This document shows, one piece after another, positions 1 to 8,407 of a stretch of 64,000 nucleotides of DNA. Position numbers and translations under genes: made by a program. The stretch lies in assembly GCA_028288485.1 (NCBI GenBank), contig JAQBNO010000045.1, forward strand, positions 62,001 to 126,000. The letters run 5' to 3'. Under the pieces are notes generated by a model. It saw only the letters and a program-made list of their open reading frames with translations, had not been told where the DNA came from and made no database searches. This DNA is from Segetibacter sp. (GTDB lineage Bacteria; Bacteroidota; Bacteroidia; Chitinophagales; Chitinophagaceae). Each line of letters begins with the position of its first letter. Positions within the stretch are counted from its first letter, which is position 1.

Positions 1-525
1 AGATTTGAGAGGTTGGGTGAAAAAAAGGAAGATTGGATTTACGAAGAGAAAATTGGGTACAAAAACCATCTTTATATTATCGGGGCCGGACATTGTGCTT
101 TGGCTCTAAGTAAATTGATGAGTACTATGGATTTTTGTATGCACCTGTACGATGACCGGGAAAGCCTGAACATTTTTTCAGAAAACGAGTTTGTTCAAGA
201 AAAGCTCATTGTAAAAGATTACGGTGAGTTGAGAACTTTAATTCCTCCTGGCTCCAGCCAATATGTGGTGGTAATGACTGTAGGCTACCGGACAGATGAT
301 ACAACAGTACGTGCATTAATGGATAAAGAGTTTAAATATTTTGGAATATTAGGAAGTAAAAAGAAAATTGAAAAGATGTTTACTACCTATCGGGAAGAAG
401 GAATTGACGAAGCTCTTTTAGCAAAAATTCATGCTCCTGTGGGTGTGCCTGTTAATAGCCAAACTCCTGAAGAAATTGCCATAAGCATCGCTGCCCAAAT
501 CATTAAGGTGAAAAATGGACAATAA
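1..525 (+). CDS. xdhC: XdhC-family protein, C-terminal part (5' end outside window)
   Basis: The reading frame is open from base 1, so this is the 3' part of a longer gene; the first possible in-window start is only a TTG at 13. The visible part matches the XdhC C-terminal Rossmann domain: a glycine-rich 'YIIGAGHCALALSKL' nucleotide-binding start, then a 'GILGSKKK' segment and the family-typical ending 'IHAPVGVPVNSQTPEEIAISIAAQII'. XdhC proteins insert or sulfurate the molybdenum cofactor of xanthine dehydrogenase. That fits the urate-to-glyoxylate genes that follow, since xanthine dehydrogenase makes urate. The xanthine dehydrogenase subunits are not in the window and would be expected upstream. 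The family call is firm; its exact partner is inferred from context. Confidence 0.85.
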   Translation, partial: RFERLGEKKEDWIYEEKIGYKNHLYIIGAGHCALALSKLMSTMDFCMHLYDDRESLNIFSENEFVQEKLIVKDYGELRTLIPPGSSQYVVVMTVGYRTDDTTVRALMDKEFKYFGILGSKKKIEKMFTTYREEGIDEALLAKIHAPVGVPVNSQTPEEIAISIAAQIIKVKNGQ

Positions 526-735
526 CACTGCTTCAAATTTAAAATTAGACGTGAAACTGATCCTAATTCACCTTTATTTAAATTTTTGCAATGGAAACAT
601 TATGGAAATGCTTGAATGAAGATGATTAGTTTTGAAAACAATTATTGATTTAAAGGGACAAAATCTTCTTGAGATAAGTCATTTTTTTATTCGTTTATTT
701 TTCCAGCCCTCCAGGCAGCCCATTAATAACTGGAC
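526..735. other. Intergenic spacer before recQ, no gene seen
   Basis: AT-rich spacer between the XdhC-family gene and recQ. No open frame with coding character and no convincing hairpin terminator was seen. Its last part runs into the R1 repeat at 736. Confidence 0.5.
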
Positions 736-796
736 GTACAAGTGAGCGACGCAACAAAAGCCGAACAGAAATACCTCTGCTAAGTACACAAAAAAA
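736..796 (+). repeat. R1 dispersed element, copy 1
   Basis: Head GTACAAGTGAGCGACGCAAC at 736-755 and tail GCTAAGTACACAAAAAA at 779-796 enclose a variable centre with a small CAGA/TCTG inverted repeat. It lies about 50 bp upstream of the recQ start. See the R1 finding for the family. Confidence 0.75.
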
Positions 797-845
797 CTTC
801 TCTTTAAAAAAGATGCGCCTTACTTTTATCGCGTATTTATTATTT

Positions 846-3017
846 ATGACTATCTCTCCCAATCCTCAAAAAATTCTTCAAACAGTCTTTGGTTACGATT
901 CCTTTCGCCATAACCAGCAGGAGATAGTTGAACACGTTTTAGCCGGAAACGACTCTGTGGTACTGATGCCCACGGGTGGAGGTAAAAGCTTATGTTACCA
1001 GGTTCCTGCTTTGTGCCTGCCCGGTGTGACCATAGTGGTAAGTCCGTTAATCGCATTAATGAAAGACCAGGTAGATGCACTAAAGGTGAACGGTATTGAA
1101 GCGGCTTTTTTAAACAGTACACAAAGTCCGGCTGAACAATCTTTTATTTTTAAACAGTTACAGGCTAACCGGCTGAAGTTATTATACCTGGCCCCGGAGC
1201 GTTTAATGGGTAACGAAACACAATTCCTCGGGTTTTTAAAGCAAATACAGGTTTCGTTATTTGCGGTGGATGAAGCACATTGTATATCGCAATGGGGGCA
1301 CGATTTCAGGCCGGAATATTTAATATTAGGCCAGTTGAAGGAAAGCTTTCCCGGCATTCCCCTGATTGCATTAACAGCTACAGCAGATGATCTTACCAAG
1401 CAGGACATCATTCATAAGCTTCATTTTACTGAGTATAAAGTTTTTGAGAACAGTTTTAACCGCCCTAACATCTACTATTACGTAAAGCCAAAAAGTAATT
1501 ATTACGACGAGTTGGTAAGCTATTTAAAGCAACACAAAGACGATAGCGGAATTATTTACTGTTTAAGCAGGGCCGCAACTGAACGTCTTGCTGAAGATTT
1601 AAAAAGTGATGGTTTTAATGCGGAAGCCTATCATGCAGGAATTGAAAAAAATCTGAAGGACGAAAGGCAGGACAAGTTTTTGCGGGACGATATAAAAATA
1701 ATGATAGCAACGATTGCCTTCGGAATGGGCATCAATAAAAGTAATGTGCGGTTTGTAGTGCATGTTGATCTTCCCAAAAATATTGAAGGGTATTACCAGG
1801 AAACCGGGCGGGCCGGCAGAGATGGATTACATAGTGAAGCGATACTTTTTTATGGTGCAGGCGATGTAATGAAATTGAAAAAGTTTGCCGAAGTAGAAGG
1901 CAATGCGGCTCAGACAAAGATCATGCTTCAAAAGCTTGATAAGATGAGCCGGTTTTGCGAAACAAAGACCTGCAGAAGAAAGTTTCTCCTGAACTATTTT
2001 GGTGAAGATGCTGAAGATTATTGTGGCAGTTGCGATACCTGTTTAAACAAACCGGTTTTAAAGGATTGCACCGTAATCGCGCAAAAATTTTTGAGTACGG
2101 TGGCCAGGGTAAACGAAAGGTTCGGTGTAAGGTATATCGTAGATATTTTAAAGGGAAGTAATAATGAAAAAATCAAAGAGGAACATAAAAAGCTTTCGGT
2201 GTATGGCATAGGCAAGGATGCATCAAAAGAGGAATGGATCCATTATGCAAAGGAGCTGATATATTACGATTACCTGGCTTTAAGCGATGGCGAATACCCG
2301 GTCGCAAAACTTACCGAAAAAAGCAGGGCGGTATTGTACCAAAAACAAAAAGTGTATCTGTCGGCGCCGGTACATGTAGAAATTGCGAAAGAGCCGGAAA
2401 TTTACCAGCAACATACATACGAGAAAGAATTATTTGAATCGCTTAAACAGCTACGTAACAGGTTTGCCCGGGAAGAGAACGTTCCTTCCTATATCATTTT
2501 TAGTGATAGTACATTGCTCGATCTTGCAACTTATCTTCCGCTGAATACAAATGACCTTTTAAAAATATCGGGTTTTGGCGCATATAAAGCCGAGAAGTAT
2601 GGGAACTCTTTTTTAGAAACGGTGCAGGATTATTGTAGCGAAAATAACCTTCAAACGAGAATTGAATTAAGGCAACCAAAAAGAGAAAGGAAACAAAAGA
2701 CGTCTTCTGCAAATGAACGTGCTTCAGATACAAAACGCCTTTCTTTTAAGATGCATAAAGAAGGTAAAACGATTGCGCAAATTGCAGAAGAAAGAAATCT
2801 TTCACTCAATACTATCGAAACGCACTTAAGTTACTATATTTCGCAGGGTGAACTGGAAATAGAGGATTTCGTGCTACCCCACAAGCAACAGGTTATAAAA
2901 AAAGCTGCTGAATTATTTGGACCAGAGAGCCTGAGGATTTTGAAAGATAATTTACCTGAAGAAATAACTTATGGTGAAATTCGAATGATGTTAGCGGCAA
3001 TGAACAAAATAGCGTAA
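846..3017 (+). CDS. recQ: ATP-dependent DNA helicase RecQ
   Basis: A 723-residue RecQ 3'-5' DNA helicase, full length for the Bacteroidota form. Visible in order: Walker A 'TGGGKS' near residue 44, the DEAH box and RecQ aromatic loop in 'DEAHCISQWGHDFRPEY', helicase motif VI 'QETGRAGRDG', a zinc-binding region with four cysteines ending 'CGSCDTC' near 410, an HRDC domain at roughly 530-600 ('ISGFGAYKAEKYG'), and a C-terminal helical HTH-like segment. The frame opens earlier at 813, but those 11 residues are hydrophobic and not RecQ-like, so the ATG at 846 ('MTISPNPQKIL') is preferred. It repairs stalled or broken replication forks. It has no metabolic link to the purine genes around it; position is probably incidental. 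Confidence 0.95.
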   Translation: MTISPNPQKILQTVFGYDSFRHNQQEIVEHVLAGNDSVVLMPTGGGKSLCYQVPALCLPGVTIVVSPLIALMKDQVDALKVNGIEAAFLNSTQSPAEQSFIFKQLQANRLKLLYLAPERLMGNETQFLGFLKQIQVSLFAVDEAHCISQWGHDFRPEYLILGQLKESFPGIPLIALTATADDLTKQDIIHKLHFTEYKVFENSFNRPNIYYYVKPKSNYYDELVSYLKQHKDDSGIIYCLSRAATERLAEDLKSDGFNAEAYHAGIEKNLKDERQDKFLRDDIKIMIATIAFGMGINKSNVRFVVHVDLPKNIEGYYQETGRAGRDGLHSEAILFYGAGDVMKLKKFAEVEGNAAQTKIMLQKLDKMSRFCETKTCRRKFLLNYFGEDAEDYCGSCDTCLNKPVLKDCTVIAQKFLSTVARVNERFGVRYIVDILKGSNNEKIKEEHKKLSVYGIGKDASKEEWIHYAKELIYYDYLALSDGEYPVAKLTEKSRAVLYQKQKVYLSAPVHVEIAKEPEIYQQHTYEKELFESLKQLRNRFAREENVPSYIIFSDSTLLDLATYLPLNTNDLLKISGFGAYKAEKYGNSFLETVQDYCSENNLQTRIELRQPKRERKQKTSSANERASDTKRLSFKMHKEGKTIAQIAEERNLSLNTIETHLSYYISQGELEIEDFVLPHKQQVIKKAAELFGPESLRILKDNLPEEITYGEIRMMLAAMNKIA

Positions 3018-3090
3018 AGTTATTATTGTACCGGTTTTCATATTTTATAGTCCCTGAAAGTACGTCGAATTTGTTTTGTTGGAACCAACA

Positions 3091-3237
3091 TCAATGGTCG
3101 CGCTTGCCAATTCCTTCAAAAGGTGTTTGTTGAATTGATAGGATTAGAATTGTTATTGGTTCCTGGATTTTTTGGTTCCCTGATTTTTTTAAAAATGTAA
3201 GGCCTTCCAATGCCTTTGGTTGAAGTATTACTTCCAT
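3091..3237 (-). pseudogene. YoeB/Txe-like toxin, truncated remnant
   Basis: From the ATG at 3237 the minus strand reads 48 residues that resemble the first half of Txe/YoeB mRNA-cleaving toxins: 'MEVILQPKALEGLTFLKKSG' followed by 'QQTPFEGIGK', the latter a hallmark of the family. A TGA follows at once, where intact family members continue for about 35 more residues with the catalytic Glu/Arg/His. No reading frame downstream restores a clear C-terminus, so the catalytic half is lost or scrambled. The start codon lies inside the last codons of the antitoxin remnant, which is the usual translational coupling of such pairs. Recognised from family knowledge only. Confidence 0.65.
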
Positions 3238-3380
3238 AAGTCTTCAACTTCTATTTTTACTCCCTTGCCTTCAAGCATATCTTTTCTGCTTTGATCAAGT
3301 TTTTTAACCATAGCCGGATTTGATAATATCCGTTCTGTCTCGTCAGATATTTTTTTTTTCTCGCGAGGAATACGAACAAA
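3228..3380 (-). pseudogene. YefM/Phd-like antitoxin, C-terminal remnant
   Basis: An in-frame 50-residue stretch with no start codon. Its second half, 'ETERILSNPAMVKKLDQS' then 'GKGVKIEVEDLWK', closely follows the C-terminal part of YefM/Phd antitoxins ('ETxYLLSNPxMxKxLxxS', ending 'DLWK'). The N-terminal DNA-binding part is not readable in this frame. A run of ten A residues on the minus strand (about 3350-3359) is a plausible frameshift site. The stop codon overlaps the toxin ATG by several bases, as in intact yefM-yoeB operons. The remnant suggests a once mobile module that has decayed here. Confidence 0.65.
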
Positions 3381-3504
3381 TCACCAATACCTCACCAGTT
3401 CTTATTGTTATCCAATGCCTTACAGTCAGGGGCAAATAATTATCGAAAACTTATTTTTCAAATTTTCCATTTCCCCTAATCCCACGCATCCCACTAATCC
3501 GGGT

Positions 3505-4353
3505 TCAGACATCCCTCACTACCGTTCCCGTTATATACCCAAACGGCTCATCTGTTGCAATAAAAATTTCATTCTTATTCTCCATTCCAAACTGTTCGAG
3601 GTTAAATGGAATATGATGTTTGTTTGGCATTATCATGCTGATCTTTTTTACCTGTTCATTTTCTTTTAAAATGTCTTCACCCATGGCATACAACGTTTGT
3701 TGAACAGACAAGCTTTTATGAAAAGCAAAGGTTTTTAAAAGTTGCTGCCTGATCAACTCGTATGTTTGGGTAAAGTTTATCGCGGAAGGATCATAGGTCC
3801 ATGTAGCTTCAAGTTGAGTAGCCAAGATGCGGTCACTGGTTTCTTTTAAAGTGGTCAGTTTGTCTTTAATATATCCTTCAAAAGCTGAGTCTGTGGTTTT
3901 TAGTATCAACAGATCTTTTATTCCCGACGAAATAGAAACGCCCTCAACGTTTTGAATTACCTGTGCAATATGTTTTTCATTTCCGCTGCTAACAAAAGCA
4001 TGGGGATGTGCTTCCCCGTTAAAAGTTAAACGGCCGTATAAATGTTCTGTTATTTCAATAGTGGCCTGCGATACCTGTGGATTTTCTGAGATGAAATAGT
4101 TGGCCAGGTATATGGCAAAGGCTTCAATACTATCAATAAAATGATCTTTAGCCAAAGCATATACTGTATTTTTCTGAGTATCTGTGGGTAATATTTTTGA
4201 ATTATCTCCTACCGTATGCGCAGTTTCAAAGTCTCCCTCCAAAGCAACGTCTACAGAAATTTGCCTGAACTCATGGTAGTCCTTGTGCCGGATAATTTTC
4301 GATAAATTGATCCTGTTTTTCCCGTAAGTGTTTTTCTCTAACCTGGTTTTCAT
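3505..4353 (-). CDS. uox: Urate oxidase (uricase)
   Basis: A 282-residue cofactor-free uricase, converting urate to 5-hydroxyisourate with O2. Its length is typical of the T-fold family. The catalytic positions are visible: the Lys of 'YGKNRI' near residue 12, the Thr-Asp of 'LPTDTQKNT' near 57, the block 'FEGYIKDKLTTLKETSDR' with the substrate-binding Arg region, and 'MPNKHH' near the C-terminus with the catalytic His. It is divergent from allB across a 97-bp spacer, so both may share control. With uraH and uraD it completes urate to allantoin. Confidence 0.95.
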   Translation of the reverse strand: MKTRLEKNTYGKNRINLSKIIRHKDYHEFRQISVDVALEGDFETAHTVGDNSKILPTDTQKNTVYALAKDHFIDSIEAFAIYLANYFISENPQVSQATIEITEHLYGRLTFNGEAHPHAFVSSGNEKHIAQVIQNVEGVSISSGIKDLLILKTTDSAFEGYIKDKLTTLKETSDRILATQLEATWTYDPSAINFTQTYELIRQQLLKTFAFHKSLSVQQTLYAMGEDILKENEQVKKISMIMPNKHHIPFNLEQFGMENKNEIFIATDEPFGYITGTVVRDV

Positions 4354-4450
4354 GTTATTTGTATTGGTGCTGCCTATAATCGTGTCAATTTAAAGCATTA
4401 GTTGCTTTATTTTTACTAAAAGCTGAAATCTTCAATAAGCAGGTCTGAAT
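4354..4450. promoter_or_regulatory. Divergent spacer between uox and allB
   Basis: This 97-bp AT-rich spacer must hold the promoters for uox (minus) and allB (plus). A short symmetric segment, AGCATTAGTTGCT, at about 4394-4406 could be an operator half-site pair. No perfect TAnnTTTG box was seen on the plus side. Regulation by purine intermediates is an inference from the gene arrangement only. Confidence 0.35.
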
Positions 4451-5791
4451 ATGGATGAATTTGCAATTAAAAGTTATCGTGTAGTAACGCCGGAGCATGT
4501 TAAAGCAGCTTTTGTTTTAATAAAGAACGGCGTTATAACTGATGTGGTTGAGACTTTACCCGAAAGCTTTTTCGTTAAAGTAATTGATGTAGGAGATAAG
4601 CTTTTAATGCCCGGAGTTACAGACCCGCATGTGCATATAAATGAACCGGGACGAACTGAATGGGAAGGTTTTGAAACCGCAACTAAAGCTGCAATTGCCG
4701 GCGGAATTACCACTTTAATAGATATGCCCCTAAATTCATCGCCTGTAACAACAACAGCAAAAGCATTCAACGAAAAACTGGCTGCGGCAAAAAATAAAAT
4801 TCATGCAAATGTTGGCTTTTGGGGTGGACTGGTTCCTGGCAATGAGAAAGATATTGAACCTTTAATTGAAAGAGGAGTATTGGGGTTTAAAGCATTCCTC
4901 ACACACTCCGGTATAGGTGAATTTCCTAACGTAACAGAAGAAGATTTGAGAAAGGCAATGCCAATAATTGCAAAGTATGATTTGCCGTTATTGGTTCATT
5001 GCGAGCTAACGGGTGAGGTGAAGCTTGAAAGGTCAAACGTGAATTCGTATCAGCAATACGTAGCTTCGAGGCCAAAAGAATGGGAGGATAAGGCCATTGA
5101 AATGATGATACGGTTGTGTGAAGAGTTGAATTGTCGCGTGCATATTGTCCATTTGTCTTCAGCCAATTCTATTGAAGCAATTGCGAAGGCGAAATCTAAA
5201 GCATTACCCTTAACGGTTGAAACAGCGCAGCATTATTTATATTTTAATGCAGAAGAAATACCTGATGGCAATACAGCTTTTAAATGTGCCCCGCCTATTC
5301 GTGAAAAAGCCAACAATGAGCAGCTATGGCAGGCTTTAAAAGATGGTATAATTGACTTTGTTGCTACCGACCATTCTCCGGCTCCTCCGGCTATAAAAGA
5401 ACTCGAAAGCGGCGATTTTACAAAAGCATGGGGAGGAATATCGTCTCTGCAATTTGCGTTGCCCGTGTTATGGACAGCAGCTAAAAAAAGAGGCGGTAGT
5501 TTGCAGGAACTGGTAAAATGGCTTTGTGTAAATCCGGCAAAGCTTGCAGGGAGAGCCAGCACAAAAGGAAAAATAGCCAAAGGCTTTGATGCAGATTTAA
5601 TTGTCTTTGACGATGAAAAAACTTTCACCGTAACTGAAGATCTTATTCAGCATAAGCATAAAGTAACGCCGTATTTAAATGAAATGTTGGCGGGTGTAGT
5701 TGAACAAACTTATTTGCAAGGCGTAAAGGTCTTTGATAAAGGTGCTTTTACAGAACCAAACAAAGGAAACATTATAACAAGGAACGGATGA
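4451..5791 (+). CDS. allB: Allantoinase
   Basis: A 446-residue amidohydrolase-superfamily enzyme that opens allantoin to allantoate. Metal ligands are visible: HxH in 'TDPHVHINEPGRTEWEGF' near residue 60, the carboxylated Lys in 'GFKAFLTHSG' near 150, the His of 'LLVHCE', the His of 'HIVHLSS', and the Asp of 'ATDHSPAPP' near 310. The 'EPGRTEWEGF' segment favours allantoinase over dihydropyrimidinase or dihydroorotase. It is the first gene of a tight plus-strand run, its stop overlapping the allC start by 4 bases (ATGA). Confidence 0.94.
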   Translation: MDEFAIKSYRVVTPEHVKAAFVLIKNGVITDVVETLPESFFVKVIDVGDKLLMPGVTDPHVHINEPGRTEWEGFETATKAAIAGGITTLIDMPLNSSPVTTTAKAFNEKLAAAKNKIHANVGFWGGLVPGNEKDIEPLIERGVLGFKAFLTHSGIGEFPNVTEEDLRKAMPIIAKYDLPLLVHCELTGEVKLERSNVNSYQQYVASRPKEWEDKAIEMMIRLCEELNCRVHIVHLSSANSIEAIAKAKSKALPLTVETAQHYLYFNAEEIPDGNTAFKCAPPIREKANNEQLWQALKDGIIDFVATDHSPAPPAIKELESGDFTKAWGGISSLQFALPVLWTAAKKRGGSLQELVKWLCVNPAKLAGRASTKGKIAKGFDADLIVFDDEKTFTVTEDLIQHKHKVTPYLNEMLAGVVEQTYLQGVKVFDKGAFTEPNKGNIITRNG

Positions 5792-7032
5792 GCAATTACC
5801 AGGAAAGGGCAAATGAAATACTGGCACGTATTGATGAACTTGCAAAAATAACTGAAGAACCAGGAATCGTGACGCGTACCTACGGTTCGGATGCGTTTAT
5901 AGAGGCAAGGGAAAAAGTTGAATCGTGGATGCGCACTGCAGGCCTTGAAACAAGAACCGATAATATAGGGAATGTAAGAGGAAGATTACCAGGTAAAAAT
6001 CCAATCGCAAAAACATTCATTATCGCTTCCCACCTTGATTCAGTCGTAAATGCAGGGAAATTTGACGGTCCTTTAGGCGTGATTATGGGATTAGACCTGC
6101 TTGAAAACCTTGCTGAAAACAAAATTCAATTACCGTTTAATATTGAGCTGATAGCCTTTTGCGATGAAGAAGGTGTTCGCTTTCATTCTACTTATTTAGG
6201 TAGCAAGGCAATTGCAGGTTCGTTTGAAACAAGTCTGTTAGATAAGGCAGACAAAGATGGCGTGACGTTAAAAGAAGTTATTCAAAAGCTTGGCGGAAAC
6301 GAGAACCGGTTAAGTGACGACGCATTAAAGGAAGACCTGTTGGGATATTTTGAAATTCATATAGAACAGGGGCCGGTTTTGTATGATGCAAATATTCCTG
6401 TTGCGCTTGTTTCAGCTATAGCCGGCCAGCAAAGAATTGAACTTGTTTTTACCGGCGTAGCCGGTCATGCCGGCACAGTGCCTATGGGCAAACGACACGA
6501 TGCGTTATGTTGCGCAGCAGAATGCATTTCGGGTATTGAGGAATTTGCAATAGACCACAAAACAAATATTGTTGCCACTGTTGGTAAACTTGAAATTGTG
6601 GATGCAGCAAGCAATGTAATCCCGGGCAAGGTAAAGTGCTCATTGGATATCAGGAGCGCCGATGAAGTGCGTCTTTCCTTCGCCTGCAATGCCTTAAAAA
6701 AGATCATAACCGAGATTTGTACCAACCGCAATATCGCCTGCACCTGGAATATCATACAGGAAACCGACCCCGTAGCCTGTGATCCAAATCTGAATAACAC
6801 CCTGCATCAATCTATAAAAAATGCAGGATATGAAGTTGTGGAACTGGTAAGTGGCGCTGGTCACGACGCCGTTCCACTTTCGGCCATCTGCCCGGTTTCT
6901 ATGATATTCGTGCGTTGCTATAAAGGTATCAGTCATAGCCCGCTTGAAGACGTGGAAATAACAGACATAACTGCAGCAGTTAAAGTAGCCGATAACTTCA
7001 TCCTTAATTTAGCATCAAATTATAACCAGTAA
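5788..7032 (+). CDS. allC: Allantoate amidohydrolase
   Basis: A 414-residue M20-family binuclear metal hydrolase, expected to cut allantoate to ureidoglycine, NH3 and CO2. Metal and catalytic residues are visible: 'ASHLDSV' near 81, 'GKFDGPLGV', the 'DEEGVRF' pair near 127, 'HIEQGPVL' near 192, and the last ligand in 'GISHSPLEDV' near 383. The 'EEGVRF' and 'IEQGP' blocks are typical of the allantoate/ureidopropionate/carbamoylase branch. Its place between allantoinase and ureidoglycine aminohydrolase makes allantoate the best substrate. It overlaps allB by 4 bases and allE follows after 3 bases, so the three are almost surely co-translated. Confidence 0.92.
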   Translation: MSNYQERANEILARIDELAKITEEPGIVTRTYGSDAFIEAREKVESWMRTAGLETRTDNIGNVRGRLPGKNPIAKTFIIASHLDSVVNAGKFDGPLGVIMGLDLLENLAENKIQLPFNIELIAFCDEEGVRFHSTYLGSKAIAGSFETSLLDKADKDGVTLKEVIQKLGGNENRLSDDALKEDLLGYFEIHIEQGPVLYDANIPVALVSAIAGQQRIELVFTGVAGHAGTVPMGKRHDALCCAAECISGIEEFAIDHKTNIVATVGKLEIVDAASNVIPGKVKCSLDIRSADEVRLSFACNALKKIITEICTNRNIACTWNIIQETDPVACDPNLNNTLHQSIKNAGYEVVELVSGAGHDAVPLSAICPVSMIFVRCYKGISHSPLEDVEITDITAAVKVADNFILNLASNYNQ

Positions 7033-7035
7033 CCA

Positions 7036-7782
7036 ATGGAAATCTCAGCCCTTACAAGATCAGTTGTAAAAAGCAACCATGCAATCATCAGCCCCGATGG
7101 ATATATCAACAGCAGTGTGCCCGGCTGGACCAATTGCACCGTTAATGTCATCGTCAACGAAGATATGGGAGCGAACCTTTGTCAAACATTTATCAGGTTT
7201 AATAAAGATGGAAAGCTCAAGGGTAAGACAAAGTCGTCGCAAATCTTTTTTTACGTTATTGATGGTCATTGCACTGCAACGGTAGATGATGAAACCCGCG
7301 TTTTGACCAAAGGCCAGTTCGTTTACGTTCCCATAGAAAAAGAATATGCTTTCGAAAGCCATCTGCAGGCAACGCAATTACTTACTTTTCATAAGGTGTA
7401 CGAGTATCTTGAAGGTTACGATGTTCCTCCTGTAATTTTTGGTGATGCCGCAAATGTTGCCGGTCCCGCTTACCTCGGCGATCCTGCTCTTCGCTTGCAG
7501 GTTTTATTGCCCGACGATCATAAGTTCGATATGGCCGTAAATATTTTCACTTACGATCCTGGCGGCCATCTTCCACTGGTTGAAACGCATATCATGGAGC
7601 ACGGTCTCATGTACCTGCAGGGACAGGGTATTTACATGTTAGACAATCAATGGTATCCCGTAAAAAAAGGAGACTCTATATGGATGGCGCCTTATTGCCA
7701 GCAATGGTTTACGGCTATGGGAAAGGAACCAGCCGTATACATTTACTATAAGAATGTAAACAGGTTTCCGACCATAGTGTGA
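7036..7782 (+). CDS. allE: (S)-ureidoglycine aminohydrolase
   Basis: A 248-residue bicupin protein of the YlbA/AllE family, which releases ammonia from (S)-ureidoglycine to give (S)-ureidoglycolate. It opens with the family-typical 'TRSVVKSNHAIISPDGYI' and 'VPGWTNCTVNVIVNEDMGA'. The second cupin carries the Mn-binding cluster in 'ETHIMEHGLMYLQGQG' and ends 'MAPYCQQWFTAMGK'. It starts 3 bases after allC. This fixes the route as allantoate, ureidoglycine, ureidoglycolate. No ureidoglycolate lyase or dehydrogenase is recognised in the window. Confidence 0.93.
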   Translation: MEISALTRSVVKSNHAIISPDGYINSSVPGWTNCTVNVIVNEDMGANLCQTFIRFNKDGKLKGKTKSSQIFFYVIDGHCTATVDDETRVLTKGQFVYVPIEKEYAFESHLQATQLLTFHKVYEYLEGYDVPPVIFGDAANVAGPAYLGDPALRLQVLLPDDHKFDMAVNIFTYDPGGHLPLVETHIMEHGLMYLQGQGIYMLDNQWYPVKKGDSIWMAPYCQQWFTAMGKEPAVYIYYKNVNRFPTIV

Positions 7783-7854
7783 GTAGTAGTAAGATGTAAG
7801 TAGCAAGTCGTAAGAAAGCAACAGGTAAAAAGTGAGGAATTAGGGAATTAGGAA

Positions 7855-7913
7855 TTTTTTGGTAGCCGGCGTGAGTAATTCTATTAACCTTTTGTTGCCA
7901 CGCTCGCTTGTAC
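7855..7913 (-). repeat. R1 dispersed element, copy 2 (degenerate)
   Basis: On the minus strand the head reads GTACAAGCGAGCGTGGCAAC (7913-7894), with a TAAT/ATTA centre and an A-run tail (RC of TTTTTTGGTAGCC). More diverged than most copies. Confidence 0.6.
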
Positions 7914-7955
7914 CGTAAAGCATTATTCAGCGCGGCAGTTCACCCTGTCCCGGTC

Positions 7956-8090
7956 GAAGAAAGTAACTCCTGATAAAAAATAGGGACAGGCGACGAAAAA
8001 TCAAAAAAGAAACGATTGCATCCCGTTTCTTTCCTTGCGCCGGGATTAGGCGGCAGTGCTACTGTAGCTTCAGCATTCGTTTTTCATGCA
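7956..8090 (+). repeat. R2 structured repeat, copy A
   Basis: Begins GAAGAAAGTAACTCC and ends GCTTCAGCATTCGTTTTTCA. The centre is a perfect 9-bp hairpin: AAAGAAACG (8006-8014) and CGTTTCTTT (8024-8032) around the loop ATTGCATCC. The same loop class with different stem sequences recurs in copies B and C. Confidence 0.75.
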
Positions 8091-8217
8091 TTTTTTTACG
8101 CGCAACTATTAACTGTAAAAGGTAAACCTGAAGGTTCAGGCATTTGCAGGCATTTTGACAATGTAGGATAAGTCTGTATTAATAAAGGACAAGGACTGGA
8201 ACTAACGCCTTTTCTAT

Positions 8218-8261
8218 TCCCGATTGCTATGTCACTGCTATGTGATTGCTATCGGGATTGA
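8218..8261. repeat. Imperfect 11-bp tandem repeat inside a hairpin
   Basis: Three consecutive TGCTAT(G/C)-type units (TTGCTATGTCAC, TGCTATGTGAT, TGCTATCGGG) lie between complementary arms TCCCGAT and ATCGGGA. Nothing similar was seen elsewhere in the window. Function unknown. Confidence 0.5.
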
Positions 8262-8407
8262 TTTTTTTGCTTCTTTTTTTACCACGAAGAAAAGAAAAAC
8301 CAATAGGATCAGTACAACATGGACAACTCTAACTATTTTTAATTCGCAACTGCATTAAAACAGACAATCCGTTAAGTAAACTACATTGTTCACCATCGCC
8401 CCATCTT

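Larger units (their letters stand above)
3018..3504. other. 487-bp spacer holding a decayed toxin-antitoxin pair
   Basis: Spacer between the convergently oriented recQ and uricase genes. The minus strand carries the YefM- and YoeB-like remnants listed separately (3091-3380). The rest, 3381-3504 and 3018-3090, shows no gene, although fragments of the antitoxin N-terminus may continue in other frames beyond 3380. Confidence 0.6.
7783..8407. other. 625-bp repeat-rich spacer between allE and uraD
   Basis: No gene seen. It contains, in order, a short CAAGTCG-type tract (about 7790-7815), an R1 copy (7855-7913), an R2 copy with its hairpin (7956-8090) and a hairpin built from an 11-bp tandem repeat (about 8218-8261). 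The spacer splits the purine genes into two transcription segments. Confidence 0.6.
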
